Program-made: the position numbers and the translations under genes
From: Erythroxylum novogranatense
Taxonomy: Eukaryota > Streptophyta > Magnoliopsida > Malpighiales > Erythroxylaceae
DNA length: 64,000 bases
Assembly (NCBI GenBank): GCA_029891385.1
Contig: CM057228.1
Coordinates: forward strand, 63,804,523-63,868,522
Reading direction: 5' to 3'
Shown here: piece after piece, positions 11,631 through 24,480 of the stretch
Position numbering within the stretch: the stretch's first letter is position 1
Layout: each line of letters opens with the position of its first letter
Notes under the pieces: model-generated
Database searches by the model: none
Told to the model about the DNA's origin: nothing
What the model saw: the letters and a program-made list of their open reading frames with translations, nothing else

Positions 11631-12987
11631 GCACAGGAGCCTTTTCTTCCAGTTCGGGTACATCTTTAGAAGAACTTGTTAAAAATCTTACTGCTAATAA
11701 TATGCAATTTCAATAGGATATGCAGCAATTATAGTGAAGTATGCAACAATAGTTACAATAGGGTTTATATCAAATTCAACAAGAGACAAAACAAGCCAAT
11801 GGAATATGGAAAACCAAATGGGTCAGATGGCAGTAAGGATAAACTGTAGCGAATTGAAAATTTAAGGAAAGTTGCCATCCCAACTCAAGATAAACTGGAA
11901 GAATGTCAGTGCATAACTCTAAGGAGCGAAAAGGAGAGTGAGGGTCCCAAAAGAACTCCATCAAGGATTGCTACCAAGGAAGAGATCTAGAGGGAATTGG
12001 GAAATGAGGAAAATTTGGAATCCAGTACAAAGGTAACTCTCGAAAGTCCCAATATTATTAAGACTAATCTACCTCCTTTTTTTTGAACAAATTGACAAGA
12101 CTAGACTAGGAGGAGAAAGCTAAAGAGATATTGGAGACTTTTCGAAAGGTGGAAGTCAATATACCTTTTCTCGAGACAATCTAACAAGTACCAAGGTACG
12201 CCAAATTTCTCAAAAAACTGTGTACACATAAGAGGAAACTGACGGGTGATGAGAAAGTGATGATGGGTGAGAATTTGTCTACGGTTTTAGGAAAGAATAT
12301 GCCTCCAAACCGCTGGGATCGAGGTATGTTTACCCTTCCTTCCAAAATTGGGAATACTGTGACCAATAGAGCTATGCTAGATTTAGATGCTTCAATTAAT
12401 GTGATACCTTGTTTGATTTATACGTCCTTAAATTTAGGTCTTTTGAAAGAAACGAGTGTAATGATAAAAATGTCTAACTGCACTAATGCTTATTCCAATA
12501 GTATGGTTGAGGATGTTTTGGTATAGGTGAATAAGTTAGTATTTTCTGTAGATTTATATGTTATGGATATGAATGGTGCACTTCATGTAATCTGATACTT
12601 ATCTTATTGGAGAGATTATTTCCTAATACAGCTCAAACTAAGATAGATGTTCATGAGGGCACCGTCACGATGGAATTTGATGGGGAAGTGATTCATTTCA
12701 ATATTTCCATGAAACATCCTCCTGATGATCACTGTGTTTTTTCTATTGATGTGATTGATCTTTGGTAAAGGAAATATTTAAATTAAGTTGTAAGAAGCAT
12801 TTAGAAATGGTTTTAATTGAGGAATTGGAATCAAAAGCCAACTTTAATGCTGAAATGGGAGAAGAACTAATGGAAGCGGTGACCACTTTGGAATGATTGG
12901 AAAGCTGTCCAAAAAGATATGATTTAGCTTCTATAAAACCATCTAAATCTCACCAGAAGTTGTTACCTTTTGATGTGTAGGAACCAG
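11630..12987 (+). pseudogene. Gag C-terminus and retropepsin of gypsy element A
   Basis: From 11640 the gag tail is readable in fragments (SSSGTSLEELVKNLTANNMQ, then a KLPSQLK-like segment near 11865). The aspartic protease region is best preserved at 12257-12526: FTLPSKIGNTVTNRAMLDLD, then ASINVIP and the run to AYSNSMVEDVLV. The active-site motif, D-L-G-A-S in this family (as in element B), reads D-L-D-A-S here, so the catalytic glycine is replaced. Further fragments follow to about 12780 (LYVMDMNGAL and LEERLI-like pieces). Stops are frequent. The block ends at the hAT insertion; the frame resumes at 17150 with PELELKPLPRHLKYV. Confidence 0.75.
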
Positions 12988-13479
12988 TAGGGTTGTTCAT
13001 GGTAAGGTAACTTGACCCATTTATAAATAACCTAAAAATGAACCTAAATGTTAGGTTCAACAATTTCACGAACCTGAACCTAAAGAACCTATAGGATCGG
13101 TTAACTTATTTTCAGGTTCGGTTCCTAGGATAGCCAGAACCTATTCATATCAATATATATGAAAAAAAATTATAAAAAAATTGGTGAAAAAAATACAAAT
13201 TATTCATAAAAGTATGCATAAAAGATCCATCAAAGATTAATCCAATATGTTAAACCCAAGAAAAGTAAAAATAAGTCAAACAATGCCTAATAAAAGATCC
13301 ATATTAGAAAAAAAAGATAAATTTTAAACAATTATTCTTCGAATAGGATGATAGGATGATTCATTGTTATACATGAAGCCACATCTGTAGAAAATAAAGA
13401 ATAAAAAGAGTTATACTTGTTATTTATTTTCTAATTGAAAAGATTATTTATTTATTTGTATATTAAAACAAGGTAAAGT

Positions 13480-15311
13480 AAATTAGATTATTTGATTCAA
13501 TTTGCTCAAGTTCTTCAAGTCTCTCTTCCACATAAAGAGGAGCTTGTGATTTTCTTAACCAATCTTATCCACAAACAAGAGCCCCCACCATCTTTGAAGT
13601 AAGAGAGCTATGAAATGAGTCAAGCACTCGACCTCTTGTACTAAAAGCCAGCTCAGATGCAATAGTAGATATAGGCATAGCTAGAACATCTCCGTCCATT
13701 GAAGCAAGCACTAGATACTTAGCATAATTTTGTTTCCACCAACTCAAGACATTGAAAGTCTTGACTTTAAGTTCACAATCTTCAGCTAAATATTTATCTA
13801 ACTCACTTTTGGTTTCCTCACTTGCTCGACTAGCCTCTTGCTCATAAAAAATGTTATAAAAAATGTTGCAACATCCTTGACTTTATTAGTTTCCATATCA
13901 CTTGAAGCTTGAGATTAGATACTTGATTGTGCAACAGGAAAAGACATGGAGGCTCGGTAGAAATCAAACATCAAAACTAAAGTGATTTTTACTTTCTCAC
14001 ATAGCTGCTCATATTTGACATCATCATATGCTTTACCAATCACAAAGTTCACATACTTCAAATTGCAGCATGGATCATGAATGACAGCAATAAACAACAT
14101 GCAGTGGATATTAATAGATCCCCAATACTTATCATGCTTCTTCTTCATCCTCATAGCCATTTTTCTTGCACTAAAATCACCAAGTCCACATCTTTTTGAA
14201 ATAACCATCCCAGTGCCAAAAATTTCTTTCATATACTCATTAGCAGTTATATAATGAGAGCTAGACAATTTTAAAGTAGCATCATAAAGATAGAAACAAA
14301 AGGTAGCAAGTTATATTCGTACTCCCAATCACTTTCACTAGGAACACCTTTATTTTGTTTATTCTCACCTCTGCTATTCTTCTTTCAAAAAGGACTTTAA
14401 CATACTTAGAATCTTGACTCTCCAATAAATCAAATGCTTTCTGAAATTTCAAAGCTGACTTTAACATTAAATAAGTAGAATTCCATCTTGTTTCAACATC
14501 TAGATAAACAATACTCTTGCTGTCTAATTTCTCTTTTTCTATACAGGACTTAAACTTTTTCATCCTAGCAGGAGAAGATCAAACATATTTCACTGCATTG
14601 CAAATCTTAATGATTGAATCACCCAATTTTGACATCCCCTCTTTCACAATTAAACCTAAGATGTGTTGCACACATCTCATTTATATGAACTCACCTTTCA
14701 ACACTGAGATTTTGACATGATGTCCAAGTGTCTGTAGTAAGACAAACCCTGGAAGGCAATTTCTTAAAAAACTCCTTCATCTTCTTACTCTCTTCTGAGT
14801 AAAGTGCATAACAATCTCTATTCACTATAGTGCGAGAAGGAACTTTAAATTTTGGTTGGATATCTGCACAAAAATCATGAAACCCTCTTGCTCTACGTGA
14901 CGAAAAGGTAACTCATCAACAATAATCATGCTAGAAAGTTCCTTCCTACATCTTTTGTGATAAAAAATCTATGTTATCATTCTACGTGATGTGCCATCTT
15001 CACCTTTTTTTTTACTATCGCTCCTTTTATAGTTTTTTTCCACTTCCAGGTTCCCTGTGTTTGTTATATGGATACTTAACACATCTATTCAAGCGATTGA
15101 TCAGGCTGGTAGTACCATTATTCTTTTTACAAAAAATAGATTTCTTACAGTATTGACACACACCAACTCTATCGTTAGCTTCACCTAACTTGGCATAGTG
15201 TTCCCAAACCCAAGATCGTATCGTGTTTGAAGAGGTGGTAAGAGGCTTAGGGAGATTTGATGCATTAGAATCAAGTGTTTGGGGATTACCAGAAGTTATT
15301 ATAGAGGCCAT
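13480..15311 (-). pseudogene. hAT transposase relic (BED finger to dimerisation domain)
   Basis: Reading from 15311: a BED-type zinc finger region (WVWEHYAKLGEANDRVGVCQ, YCKKSIFCKKNNGTTSL) in which the distal histidine positions look replaced; then at 14563 LDVETRWNSTYLMLKSALKF, the conserved DxxTRWNSTY-like segment; at 14268 ANEYMKEIFG and DPCCNLKYVNFVIG (DPRxKL-like); and at 13747-13480 the C-terminal dimerisation domain with YLVLASMDGDVLAMPIS, ASELAFSTRGRVLDSF and DWLRKSQAPLYVEERLEELE. A stop lies in the ALVCG-DWLRK segment where relatives have Gln (C-to-T). Several frameshifts separate the blocks. The protein would bind the terminal repeats and excise the element; here it is dead. Confidence 0.88.
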
Positions 15312-16929
15312 GTCAACACCATCAACGCTCTAAGAAGTGAGAAGTATCTCCATTGGTTTCGTGAGTCAATAGTGGGGCATTGCTAGTGTAGTCTATAGGG
15401 TTTGACATTTGATCAAAAAATAAAAAATTAAAGCTTTTCCAGTTGCTGATTTCATGAACAATAAAAAAGAATAATTTAGGATATTGAAAAGAAAAGATTC
15501 TTTATGTAAAAATAGAAATAAAAAAGTAATTTCATGTTCTCTTCAAGAATCAAGATTGTGATTTGATCTTTTATGTTTAAGGAGGAGAAATAGATGGTGA
15601 GTGTTATAGTTTGAAAGATGAGAGGTTGAGAAGTGACTATATTATGAAAGATTGAATGGAATATTTTTTATTTTTTGAACGAACAAAATGACCTTTAATT
15701 TTCCTTTGTTTTCATTGAGGGAAAAACCTTTCAACTTCAATGGTTGATATTTGAAAAAAGATCAATTGTGATTCAAGCGATCTTAACCATAAATTTACAA
15801 GGTTTGTATTAAGACCGTTGGAATGAATTACCTTTTTTTAGAAGAACTAAATTTACAAGTGATCTTAGCAATTTTATCAATAATTCATATAAGAACAAAC
15901 TACATTGCTATATCAATGATTCATATAAGAACAAACTACATTGCTATTCTAAATTTAAATATTAAAATGATTGTTATTCATTATATTAACAAAAATTGAA
16001 CACAAAATCTTATGTAAGGTTTTTATGATAATGTTTCATTTTTTAATAAACTTTCAATAGAGCTGTCTATTACTTTCTAATCAAAAGTGCTTAGAATACT
16101 AGAATAAGACTTTGAAGATGAATTATACACACAATATGGCTTCTTATTACTATGAATCAATGAGCGAACGAACCGCTCTACTAGACCTCATTGATTAAAA
16201 AATAAAACTATTCTTCTAACATTATTAAATCTTATTTTATCATGTTAAAATAAATAATAATAATAATAATAAACACAAATAGTATCCTTTTCTTATTGCA
16301 ACTTAGTGTAGAAAATGCAATTAACATCATAGTTAAAACTTCAACTATTATATTATAAAAAGCGCAGTAGTATAAAAAATACAATCCTATAGTATATTAT
16401 AAAATTAACTCATTTTCATTCCTTTCTAATAACTAAAACTATGTTTGTATTTGTACAAGACAATATTATTATATGTTTATATTTATTAGCAACTACATTA
16501 TATATTTTAAGAATTAGTATTACTTGTTTGTTTAATGTTTATAATATATCATAAATATTTAAGCTAATATATATGCCTTAAAAACTAAAATTGTAGGGTT
16601 TCTTAATAAATGTATTTTACACTTATTAATTTCTTTAATTAATCTCTAAATGATTATATTATTTTAGTCAATGATTTTTTTGTTAATGATTTAATACTTC
16701 TATCAATAACTTTGACAGATATTAATTACTATTTAAAGCGAAGTATTAAGTGTTATGCATTAGTTGTTACTTATAATAGCAATGTTCAAGATTAACATTT
16801 AATAACATAGAATTAAAGTAGTTTTTGTCCTTTTCTTCTTTTTTTACTCAATAATTAATATAGTAAATACTAGTGAATTTATTATTATTAATATCCTTTT
16901 AAATTATATCTAAATATATGATTAGTTTT

Positions 16930-17141
16930 TTGGGTGTTTCAGGTTCAGGTTTAAACCTAAGCCTATAAATCAGGTTCGGTTCGATTAACTTATTGTAGGT
17001 TCGGTTTAGGTTCGGTTAACCTAGAGCCATAAGTTAGAAACCTGAAACTGATTTTTCAGGTTCGGTTAACCTTATTTACAGGTTCAGTTCATGTAGTTTA
17101 GGTTCGGTTCACAAGTTCGTGAGTTTTCTTGAATAGCGCTA
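16930..17141. repeat. Right subterminal repeats of hAT-1
   Basis: At least eight copies of GGTTCGGTT, CAGGTT or TAGGTT-like words occur in 200 bp, mirrored by AACCTG/AACCTA words in the left 160 bp of the element. Their density and inverted symmetry suggest transposase-binding sites; this is inferred from the pattern. Confidence 0.7.
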
Positions 17142-19025
17142 GGCACCAGAACTGGAACTAAAGCCACTCCCTAGACACTTGAAGTATGTTATTCATATTA
17201 TGTAATGCACCAGCCACATTTCAAAGGTGTATGGTAAGCATTTTTCTTGAATATATTGAGAAGATTATTGAGGTATTCATCAATGATTTTAGTGTAAATA
17301 TCTTGAGAATCTTGAACATTGCTATCATTTTAGAACAATGCATAAAAACTAACCTTGTGTTGAATTGGGAAAATTATCATTTTATGGTGAATCAAAGTGT
17401 AGTTTTAGGCCATATTATATTTGTTAGGGTATTGAAGTAGATAAATCTAAAGTTGATTTTATTTCTTCTTTACCTTACCCCTCTATTATGAGGAAAGTGA
17501 GTTCTTTTCTTAGGCATGCAGGTTTTTATCAAAGTTTCATTAAGGACTTTTCGAAGATAGTTGCACTACTATGTAAGCTTCTACAATAGGATGTCTCCTT
17601 TGAGTTGGTAGGGAAGCGCAAGGAAGCATTCAACAAACTCAAGGAGCTTCTAGCATCCCCACTAGTGATTCAACCGCCAGATTGGAACCTCCCCTTTGAG
17701 ATCATGTATGACGCAAGCGATTGTTCAATGGGGGAGCTCTAGGATAAAAAATGCAAAAAGCTTTGTATGTAATCTACTATGCTTCCAAGACTCTAAACCT
17801 TGCCCAATTGAATTATTCAACTACTGGAAAAAAAAATTTATCTGTGGTTTTTGCTTTGGAAACATTTCAATCGTGTTTGCTTGGTGCTAAAATGATTGTT
17901 TATTTAGACCAAACAACTTTATGATACTTGCTTATAAAGAAAGAAGCAAAACTGAGGCTAATCAAACGGATTCTTCTCCTTCAGGAATTCAACTTGGATA
18001 TTAGAGATAAGAAGGGGGTAGAAAACATGGTGGCGGACCATTTCAACCATTTGATAAAGGAAAAAGATGACATCCCTCTATAAGAAAACTTTTGGATGAG
18101 CAATTATTTTCTGCCAATGCTTTACCACCATGGTATGTAGACATCGTCAATTTTTTAGTCGCTAATGAATTACCTATTGGTTTGTCAAAGTCTCAGAGGG
18201 ATAAGCTACAGAGTGAAGCGAAGTATTACGTATGGGATGACCCATATCGTTTGAGGCATTAGGCAGATCAAGTTATTAAGAAGTGTGTATCGAAAAATGA
18301 AACATCATCATTCTTAACCTTCTACCATTCGTACGCATGCAGAGGATATTTTGGAGTGAAAAGAACAGCTTGTAAAGTTTTAGATAACGGCTTCTACTAT
18401 CCAATATTGTTCAAAGATGCATATACCTTCTACAAATCCTGTGATAAATGTCAACTGTTAGGTAGCCTATCTTGTAAGGATCAATTGCCACAAACTCCTT
18501 CGCTTTTCTGTGAAAATTTTGACTTTTGGAGCATTGACTTTATTGAACCTTTCCCTTTATCTTTTGGCTTTACTTATATATTGCTTGTAGTAGATTATAT
18601 TTGTAAATAGGTGGAAGCTAAAACCACTAGAGCTAACGATGCTAAGGTTATTGTAGAATTTATTAAGGCTAACATTCTTTCTAGGTTCAGGATACTGAAA
18701 GCAATCGTTAGCGACAGAGGACCCCACTTTTCCAACAGGGTGATAGAAGCAATGTTCAAAAAATATTACTTCATGCACAAAGTTTCCACTGTTTACCATC
18801 CTCAAACCAACAAGCAAGCTGGAGTCTCAAATCAAGAAATCAAGTTAATCTTGGAGAAAATTGTGCAACCCAATAGATAAGGTTGGAGTGTAAGACTGGA
18901 AAACGCACTATAAGCCTACAAGACGGCTTACAAAACACCAATAGAGATGTCTCTATATAGACTAGTGCTTGGGAAGCCATGTCATCTTCCAATAAAACTA
19001 CAACATAAGGCATATTGAGCTATCA
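17142..19025 (+). pseudogene. Pol of gypsy element A: RT remnant, RNase H and integrase
   Basis: After the hAT target duplication the frame reads PELELKPLPRHLKYV and then jumps at about 17190 to LCNAPATFQRCMVSIF, so roughly the first two-thirds of the reverse transcriptase (with its first catalytic Asp) is deleted. EVFINDFSV (17268) corresponds to the catalytic box; one of the paired Asp residues has become Asn. RNase H traces follow (EIMYDASDC near 17705, then [20 protein letters not shown] near 17950). Integrase is best preserved at 18356-18880: the CDKCQ zinc-binding pair, WSIDFIEPFP and VSDRGPHF with the first two catalytic Asp residues, and NQEIKLILEKI with the Glu. The end ([13 protein letters not shown]) is at about 19016. 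Many stops. Confidence 0.85.
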
Positions 19026-19039
19026 GAAGATTCAACATG

Positions 19040-19362
19040 AATTTTTTTTACTGTTCATGGTATGCCAGGTGAAGATCCTTATAAACACCTCAAGGATTTC
19101 CACATAGTCTATTTTAGCATGAAGCTAGCCAGGATAAAAGAAGAGTAGATTAAGTTGAGGGAATTTCCATTCTCATTGGGGGAACATCACCAAGGATTGG
19201 CTTTACTTCTTACCTTCTAGATCAATCACTACTTGGCATAAGATATAAAGACTTTTTCTAGAAAAGTACTTCCCTGCCTTTCAAGCTACGAATATTTCGA
19301 AGGAAATATGTGCAATTTAACAGCATCATGGAGAGATATTATATGAGTATTGGGAGCATTTC
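19040..19362 (+). pseudogene. gag: Gag of gypsy element B, first part
   Basis: Fragments GEDPYKHLKDFHIVYFSMKL, KLREFPFSLGEHH and GEILYEYWEHF (ending at 19362) match the retrotransposon gag domain in order. The last codon block is interrupted by the copia element after the target duplication ATTTC; the same gag continues at 29083 as KSLCASFPYHQISEQLLIQY. The first roughly 100 residues expected before GEDPYK are absent because element A's integrase end lies directly upstream. Contains several stops. Confidence 0.8.
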
Positions 19363-21303
19363 TGTAGGAAAATCCCGGGAGGTACATCACATGTACCGGC
19401 AGCGGAAAACAAAAATTTTTATTCCCGGGACTTTCCCGAAACCCAGGATCTTGGTATCCAGATGAAGACATCAACCTAAATAGCCAAAGAGACTATCTCT
19501 AAAGGTGATCCACGCAGAGATCGAAAATCTAACCGGATCAAACCCTTTGACCCGGAATAGCTAGAACAGATTAAAGGCTGCTAGACCCTACCTCATCCTG
19601 GAGAGTGAAGGAGAACGTTGAAACCTTGTGCTTGGAAAAGAAGAGAATCGATGATGGCTTGAAGAAGAAGACATGAAAACCCATTTTCAAAGGAAAGCTT
19701 AACTCTTAAGCTTCCAAAACCTCCTCTCCCATTAAGCCACCGTCGACCATCACACATCCTTAGCCTTTATATGTGTCTCTTTTAACTCTTAAAAGAGTTA
19801 CATAAGAGATGGCCAAGTGTAAGCTTAATAGCCACTCATTTCTTTAATGAATAAACTAATAAAGCTTTGAAAAGTCAAAGCTTATCTTTCCATTCACTTC
19901 TCCCACACTCCAACGCACATGTATATAATTTATTAATTAATTAATTAATTAATTAGTTAATTAATTAATTAATTAATAATTGCTAAGGTCCATCCAACTG
20001 GGGTCGGTCTACCTACTGCCTCAGGGCCCCTTGCATCAAAAAATCACCGAAACCTTTCTTAGCAATATTGATGTCGCGATCTCATCGGGACATATCCCAA
20101 TCCCATTGGGATCCATTTAATCCTAATGTCTCCATAATTGGAACTCGGTCCAATTACTATTTTACGATTCTCCAAACACTCTTATGCGTGTGACCCTTTA
20201 GGTTCCTTATGTTGGCCACTTAGATTAACAATTAATCTGAGCAAGTCATGAGCGGTATCTAGCAACACATCATGACCCCAATTGACCGGAAAGTAATCGG
20301 TTTGATGTATTCATCACGAACCGATCACGAACCCTTCCATAGACAATTCTGTGCAATTCGCCCTTTCACCATCCTATACCCCACTTGGTTATGAGTATGG
20401 TCAAAGTGTCAACTCTCACTAGACCGAGTCTAGCCCAGTGATATCGGTTCTCGATCCGGGACTCATTACTTTATATGTCAATGAAGACACTCTTCATGAC
20501 ATACATCTTAAAATTTTAGTAATGATCCCGACAAGAGGCCATGGTTATCTCTTCGCTAATCCGTAAGTGGTGAATTCTTTATTGGCTACTCAATTATCTT
20601 GAATACCTCAAGTCGCACCCAAGCACCACCCTATGAGTTACCTCCGAAGGTAACAAGGAATGGAGTCAAAGCACGTGATCAAGATTCAAGATATCCTCGA
20701 GTACCTCAAGTCTAAGGATACTTGCACCATTGCTATGATGAGATTATCACCGACACTTAGATAAGATATCCATGTGATGATCTCATGACAGTCATCCAAT
20801 GAACTTACTACAACTAGTAAGCATCCACATGTCAATTCTAAATATCTCATATTTACAGCTTCGAGATCCACCGCTGATCCAATCAAGGAATATGACATGT
20901 GTTAGTCTATCCGGATTAATGATGTCCAGCCTCATTAATCCTATGACTAGGAGAATTTAGATAATCTTGACATAATTGCACATGATAGGAATCTCAGTAG
21001 TATGATCACATCATAATTTCCTTCACGCTATGTCATATATCATGGACTTCATTAATTCGATTAAAGATCCAATCAATTCATAAACAATGTTTATGAATAT
21101 CAAATTAATGAATAATGCCTTTTCTTTATTTATTCATAAAGTCCGCATACGACTTTGAATAAAACGCGCTAAAGGGATTGCCTTTAGGGCACAAATAAAC
21201 AAGATCCTCTGAATAAGTCGACTTATCCAATGAACAAGTCGACTTATCGGTATCGAATGTGTAAGTCGACTTACACATGGTACAAGTCGACTTATCACTT
21301 ACA
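19363..21303 (-). repeat. 3' LTR of the copia element
   Basis: 1941 bp from TGTAGGAAAATCCCGGG to CACTTACA. A (TTAA)n-like microsatellite sits near 19930-19975, and four copies of AAGTCGACTT lie near its internal edge (21214-21297). Open frames within it (for example 20686-20898) have twins at the same place in the other LTR and are not genes. Confidence 0.93.
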
Positions 21304-21315
21304 AATCTCCCACTT
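21304..21315 (-). other. Polypurine tract of the copia element
   Basis: On the minus strand AAGTGGGAGATT lies immediately upstream of the 3' LTR. It is the expected plus-strand priming site and agrees with the coding direction of pol. Confidence 0.7.
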
Positions 21316-24300
21316 GACCTAAAGCCAATCGCCTTAGTATCTAATACCATAAGCGAGTCCATGAGAATCACAATTCTCCCGTGACAATGGCTTTGTCAAC
21401 TAACAAACAACACTTTGCTCGTGGAAATTCTCTATCGGGATATCATCTCGACTAATGATCTCCCGAATCGGGCACGAGCTCGGATCGTCGATAAGACCTT
21501 GGTTCCTTTGCTCACAAGACTAGCCCCATTGTATCACAATACAATCCTATGGGCCCATCACGCCTAGGGACCGATCAAGTTCAAGAATGAACTTCGATCC
21601 AAACCGCTTCTCTGCGCATCTCATGCGGCAATGTACTCTGCCTCGGTTGATAAAGCAGCAGTCCTCTCTTGTTTGGAACTTTTCCAATGGACCGCCACGC
21701 TATTCAGTGTGAATGTATATAACCTGATTGTGATTCATAATCATCCTTATCAGATTAAATACTTGCATCTGAATGCCCGTTCACTTGGAGATTTTCATCT
21801 CCATATGTCAAGAAAACATCCTTAGTGCTTCGCAAGTACTTGAGGATATTCTTGACAGCCACCCAGTGACCCTCACCAGGATCCGATTAGTATCTACTCG
21901 TAACATTTAGAGCATACGATACATCGGGCCTCGTACATAGCATTGTTCCATGTTAAACCTCTTTAGCATCTCATCTATGTACGACGATTGTGAAAGACCA
22001 AGCAACCTTTTGATTTATCTCTATAAATCTATATCCCTAGGATATAAGTTGCTTCACCAAGGTCTTTCATCGCAAATTGATTGGACAACCAAATTTTAAG
22101 CGATTGCGAAGATAGAGACATCGTTTCCTAGTTACAGTATGTCATCTACATACAACACAAGGAATACGATTGCAGTCCCATTAACCTTCTTATACACACA
22201 ATGATCATCCGGATTTTGTGAGAAATCAAACTCTTTGAGTACCTCATCAAAACGGATATTCGAACTCCTGGATGCTTGCTTCAATCCAAACATGGATTTC
22301 TCAAGCTTGCATACCTTTTCGCCATCGATGGAAGTGAAGCCCTCTGGTTGTGTCATACACATCCTTTGGGTAGATTTCTTCTCAGGAAAGTTATCTTCAC
22401 ATCCATTTGCCATATCTCATAATCATAATGAGTGGCAATGGCTAGGAGTATCCTAATGGATTTAAGCATTGTTACGGGGCTGAAGGTTTCGTCATAGTCA
22501 ACTCTTTGTCTGTGACGAAATCCTTTAACCAGAAGCATTGCTTTATAGGTAATCAAATCACCATCCATGTTGGTTTTCTTCTGAAAACTTCTTTGCACCC
22601 TGTGGGTTTTATCCCTTCAGGTGTAACAACCAAAGTCCATACTTGGTTTTCATACATGGAATCCATTCAGATTTCATGGCACAAAGCCATTTTCAGACTC
22701 TGAAATTTTCAAAACCTCTTCATAGGTAGTAAGCTCATCATCTCGTATGAGCAATACGTCATTCTGTTCCTCACGAGAAATCCATATCTCTCGGGAATAG
22801 AGCGTATCCTACATAACCTACGAAATTCGTGTGTAATAGAAGGTTGAACTGTTACCTCATCTATATGAGTGACAGTTTCAGGTTCAGGCAGTTGATCTAT
22901 GTTTGTTCGAGCATCTTGAACTTCTCCAAGTTCAACTTTGCTCCCACTGTCCTCTTGTAAAAGAAACTCTTTCTTTAAGAAAACAGCATGCTTGGAAACA
23001 AACAACTTTTGTTCCTAAGCAAGGTAGAATTGATATTCCACGAACAAACACTTGTCAGCTTTTACATCAAATGTATCTGACTGTGTCCGCTTCACATAAG
23101 CAGGATAATCCCAAACTTTTAGCTGAGAAAGATAGGGCTTTCAGTTAGTCCATATCTCCATATGGAGTAACCACAACTGTCTTTAATGGAACTCTGTTTA
23201 GCAAGTAAACAGCTGTCTCGAGCGCATATTCCCAAAACTGTGCAAAACCTATCATCAATCGCACCATGTCTAACAAGGTTCGATTTCTTCTTTCAGCCAC
23301 ACCATTGTGCTGCGGCGTGTAAGGTGGAGTATACTGAGATAAAATCCCATTATCTCTGAGATAATCAAAAACTGTTGGTGTAAGCATTTTCCACCACGAT
23401 CAGATCGTAATGTATGCATACTTTTACCAAGTTAGTTTTCTACTTCATTTCAATTATTTGAACTATTCAAATGCTTTGATTTGTATCTCATCGATCTGGT
23501 ACCTATATCGTGAATAATCACCGATAAAAGTAATGAAGTAAAACAACCACTTCGGCATGGATGGACATCGGACCACATACATCCGAATGTATTAGGTCTA
23601 ATATTCCATTCACTCGTTCACCCTTTCCTTTAAAGGTTAACTTAGTCATCTTGCCTAATAAACAAGATTCGCATGTGTCATATGATTCATAATCAAATGA
23701 CCCTAAATTGCCACTCTTATGGAGCTTAGCGATGCGTGTCTCATTTATAAGGCCAAGCCGACAATGCCATAAGTAAGTTGATTTTAAATTATCTCGATTA
23801 TGTCTTTCCGCGTCATTGACATTTATAATTGGATATGACATGTCTCATATGTCAATTCAATTACATAATGTACGAGTACCATAGAGCATTCCATTGCAAC
23901 TAATATAACAACCATTGTTACTAAAAGTCCAATGGAAACCAGCTCTAATTAAACATAAAACATACAATATGTTCTTTGTTTAAAACAGTACAAAATGACA
24001 ATCATCCAATTTGAATATAAGCAAAGAGGGAGTAACAAGACATAAGTGCCTACGGCTAATGTAGCAACTCTTGTCGCATTACCTACACGAAGGTCTAGTT
24101 CTCCTTGAATGAGCTTTCTACCGTCCCTGAGGCCCTGCATATCATTTCATATGTATGAGCCACAACCGGTATCAAATACCGATATGTTTGGATCAGGAAT
24201 AGTATTAACTTCAATGACAAACATATTTGAAAAAGTAGAGGCATCGATGCCTTCTTTCGCTTCAGGACTCAGATAGATTTTACAAGATCGCCTAGTGTCT

Positions 24301-24480
24301 AGACTTGCCACAATGAAAGCAAAATCCTTTTGGGGCAGAATCTTTGGTTTTTCCTTGATGGCACTTCCCTTTGGTTTCTTGCCCTTTTTCTTCTTTGAAC
24401 CAGAAGAAGAAGCATCCACCATTAGCACTTGTTAGCTATCTTTCTTGATAGCACCTTTCAATGTTACGAAAGCAGATTGA
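21316..24480 (-). pseudogene. Copia pol: protease, integrase, reverse transcriptase, RNase H (frameshifted)
   Basis: From 24428 downward: protease with the D-T-G motif (PDPNISVFDTGCGSYI near 24150); GELDLRVGNATRVATLAVGT (24060); GAG-pre-integrase LWHCRLGLINETRIAKLHKS (about 23770) and the CESCLLGKMTK zinc-binding segment; integrase start LDLIHSDVCGPMS with a catalytic Asp; integrase YTPPYTPQHNGVAERRNRTL (23330) with the catalytic Glu; RT from VDYDETFSPV and IWQMDVKITFL (22598-22353) to FLVLYVDDIL (22140) with the YVDD active site; and RNase H STEAEYIAA near 21640. Each block is in a different frame, with frameshifts about every 200-300 bp. Domain order protease-integrase-RT-RNase H proves copia. 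Confidence 0.9.

Larger units (their letters stand above)
12988..17141 (-). mobile_element. hAT transposon, full-length but decayed (hAT-1)
   Basis: The left end TAGGGTTGTTCATGG (12988) and the right end, read in reverse as TAGCGCTATTCAAG, are terminal inverted repeats of the TAGGGNTGTTCA type. They are flanked by an 8-bp target duplication with one mismatch (GGAACCAG at 12980-12987, GGCACCAG at 17142-17149), the hAT hallmark. Gypsy A coding sequence resumes directly after it. Both subterminal regions (12990-13150 and 16930-17130) are packed with AACCTG/CAGGTT and GGTTCGG words. A minus-strand transposase relic lies at 13480-15311; 15312-16930 is AT-rich non-coding sequence. The related deletion derivative is at 51326-53010. 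Confidence 0.92.
8369..19030 (+). mobile_element. Gypsy element A (Athila-like), 3' LTR missing
   Basis: Order on the plus strand: 5' LTR (8369-10162), primer site, gag, protease, RT remnant, RNase H and integrase, ending near 19030 where gag of related element B begins abruptly. The integrase and gag sequence style, the tRNA-Asp-like primer site and the LTR length of about 1.8 kb fit the Athila branch of Ty3/gypsy. A hAT element is nested at 12988-17141. The 3' LTR and the downstream half of the TNP2 target are not present after the integrase, so the element is truncated. All genes carry stops and frameshifts. Confidence 0.8.

Noticed and set aside
20686..20898. 70-residue minus-strand ORF, duplicated at 28462-28674
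   Set aside because: The duplication is simply the two LTRs of the copia element; no family resemblance.
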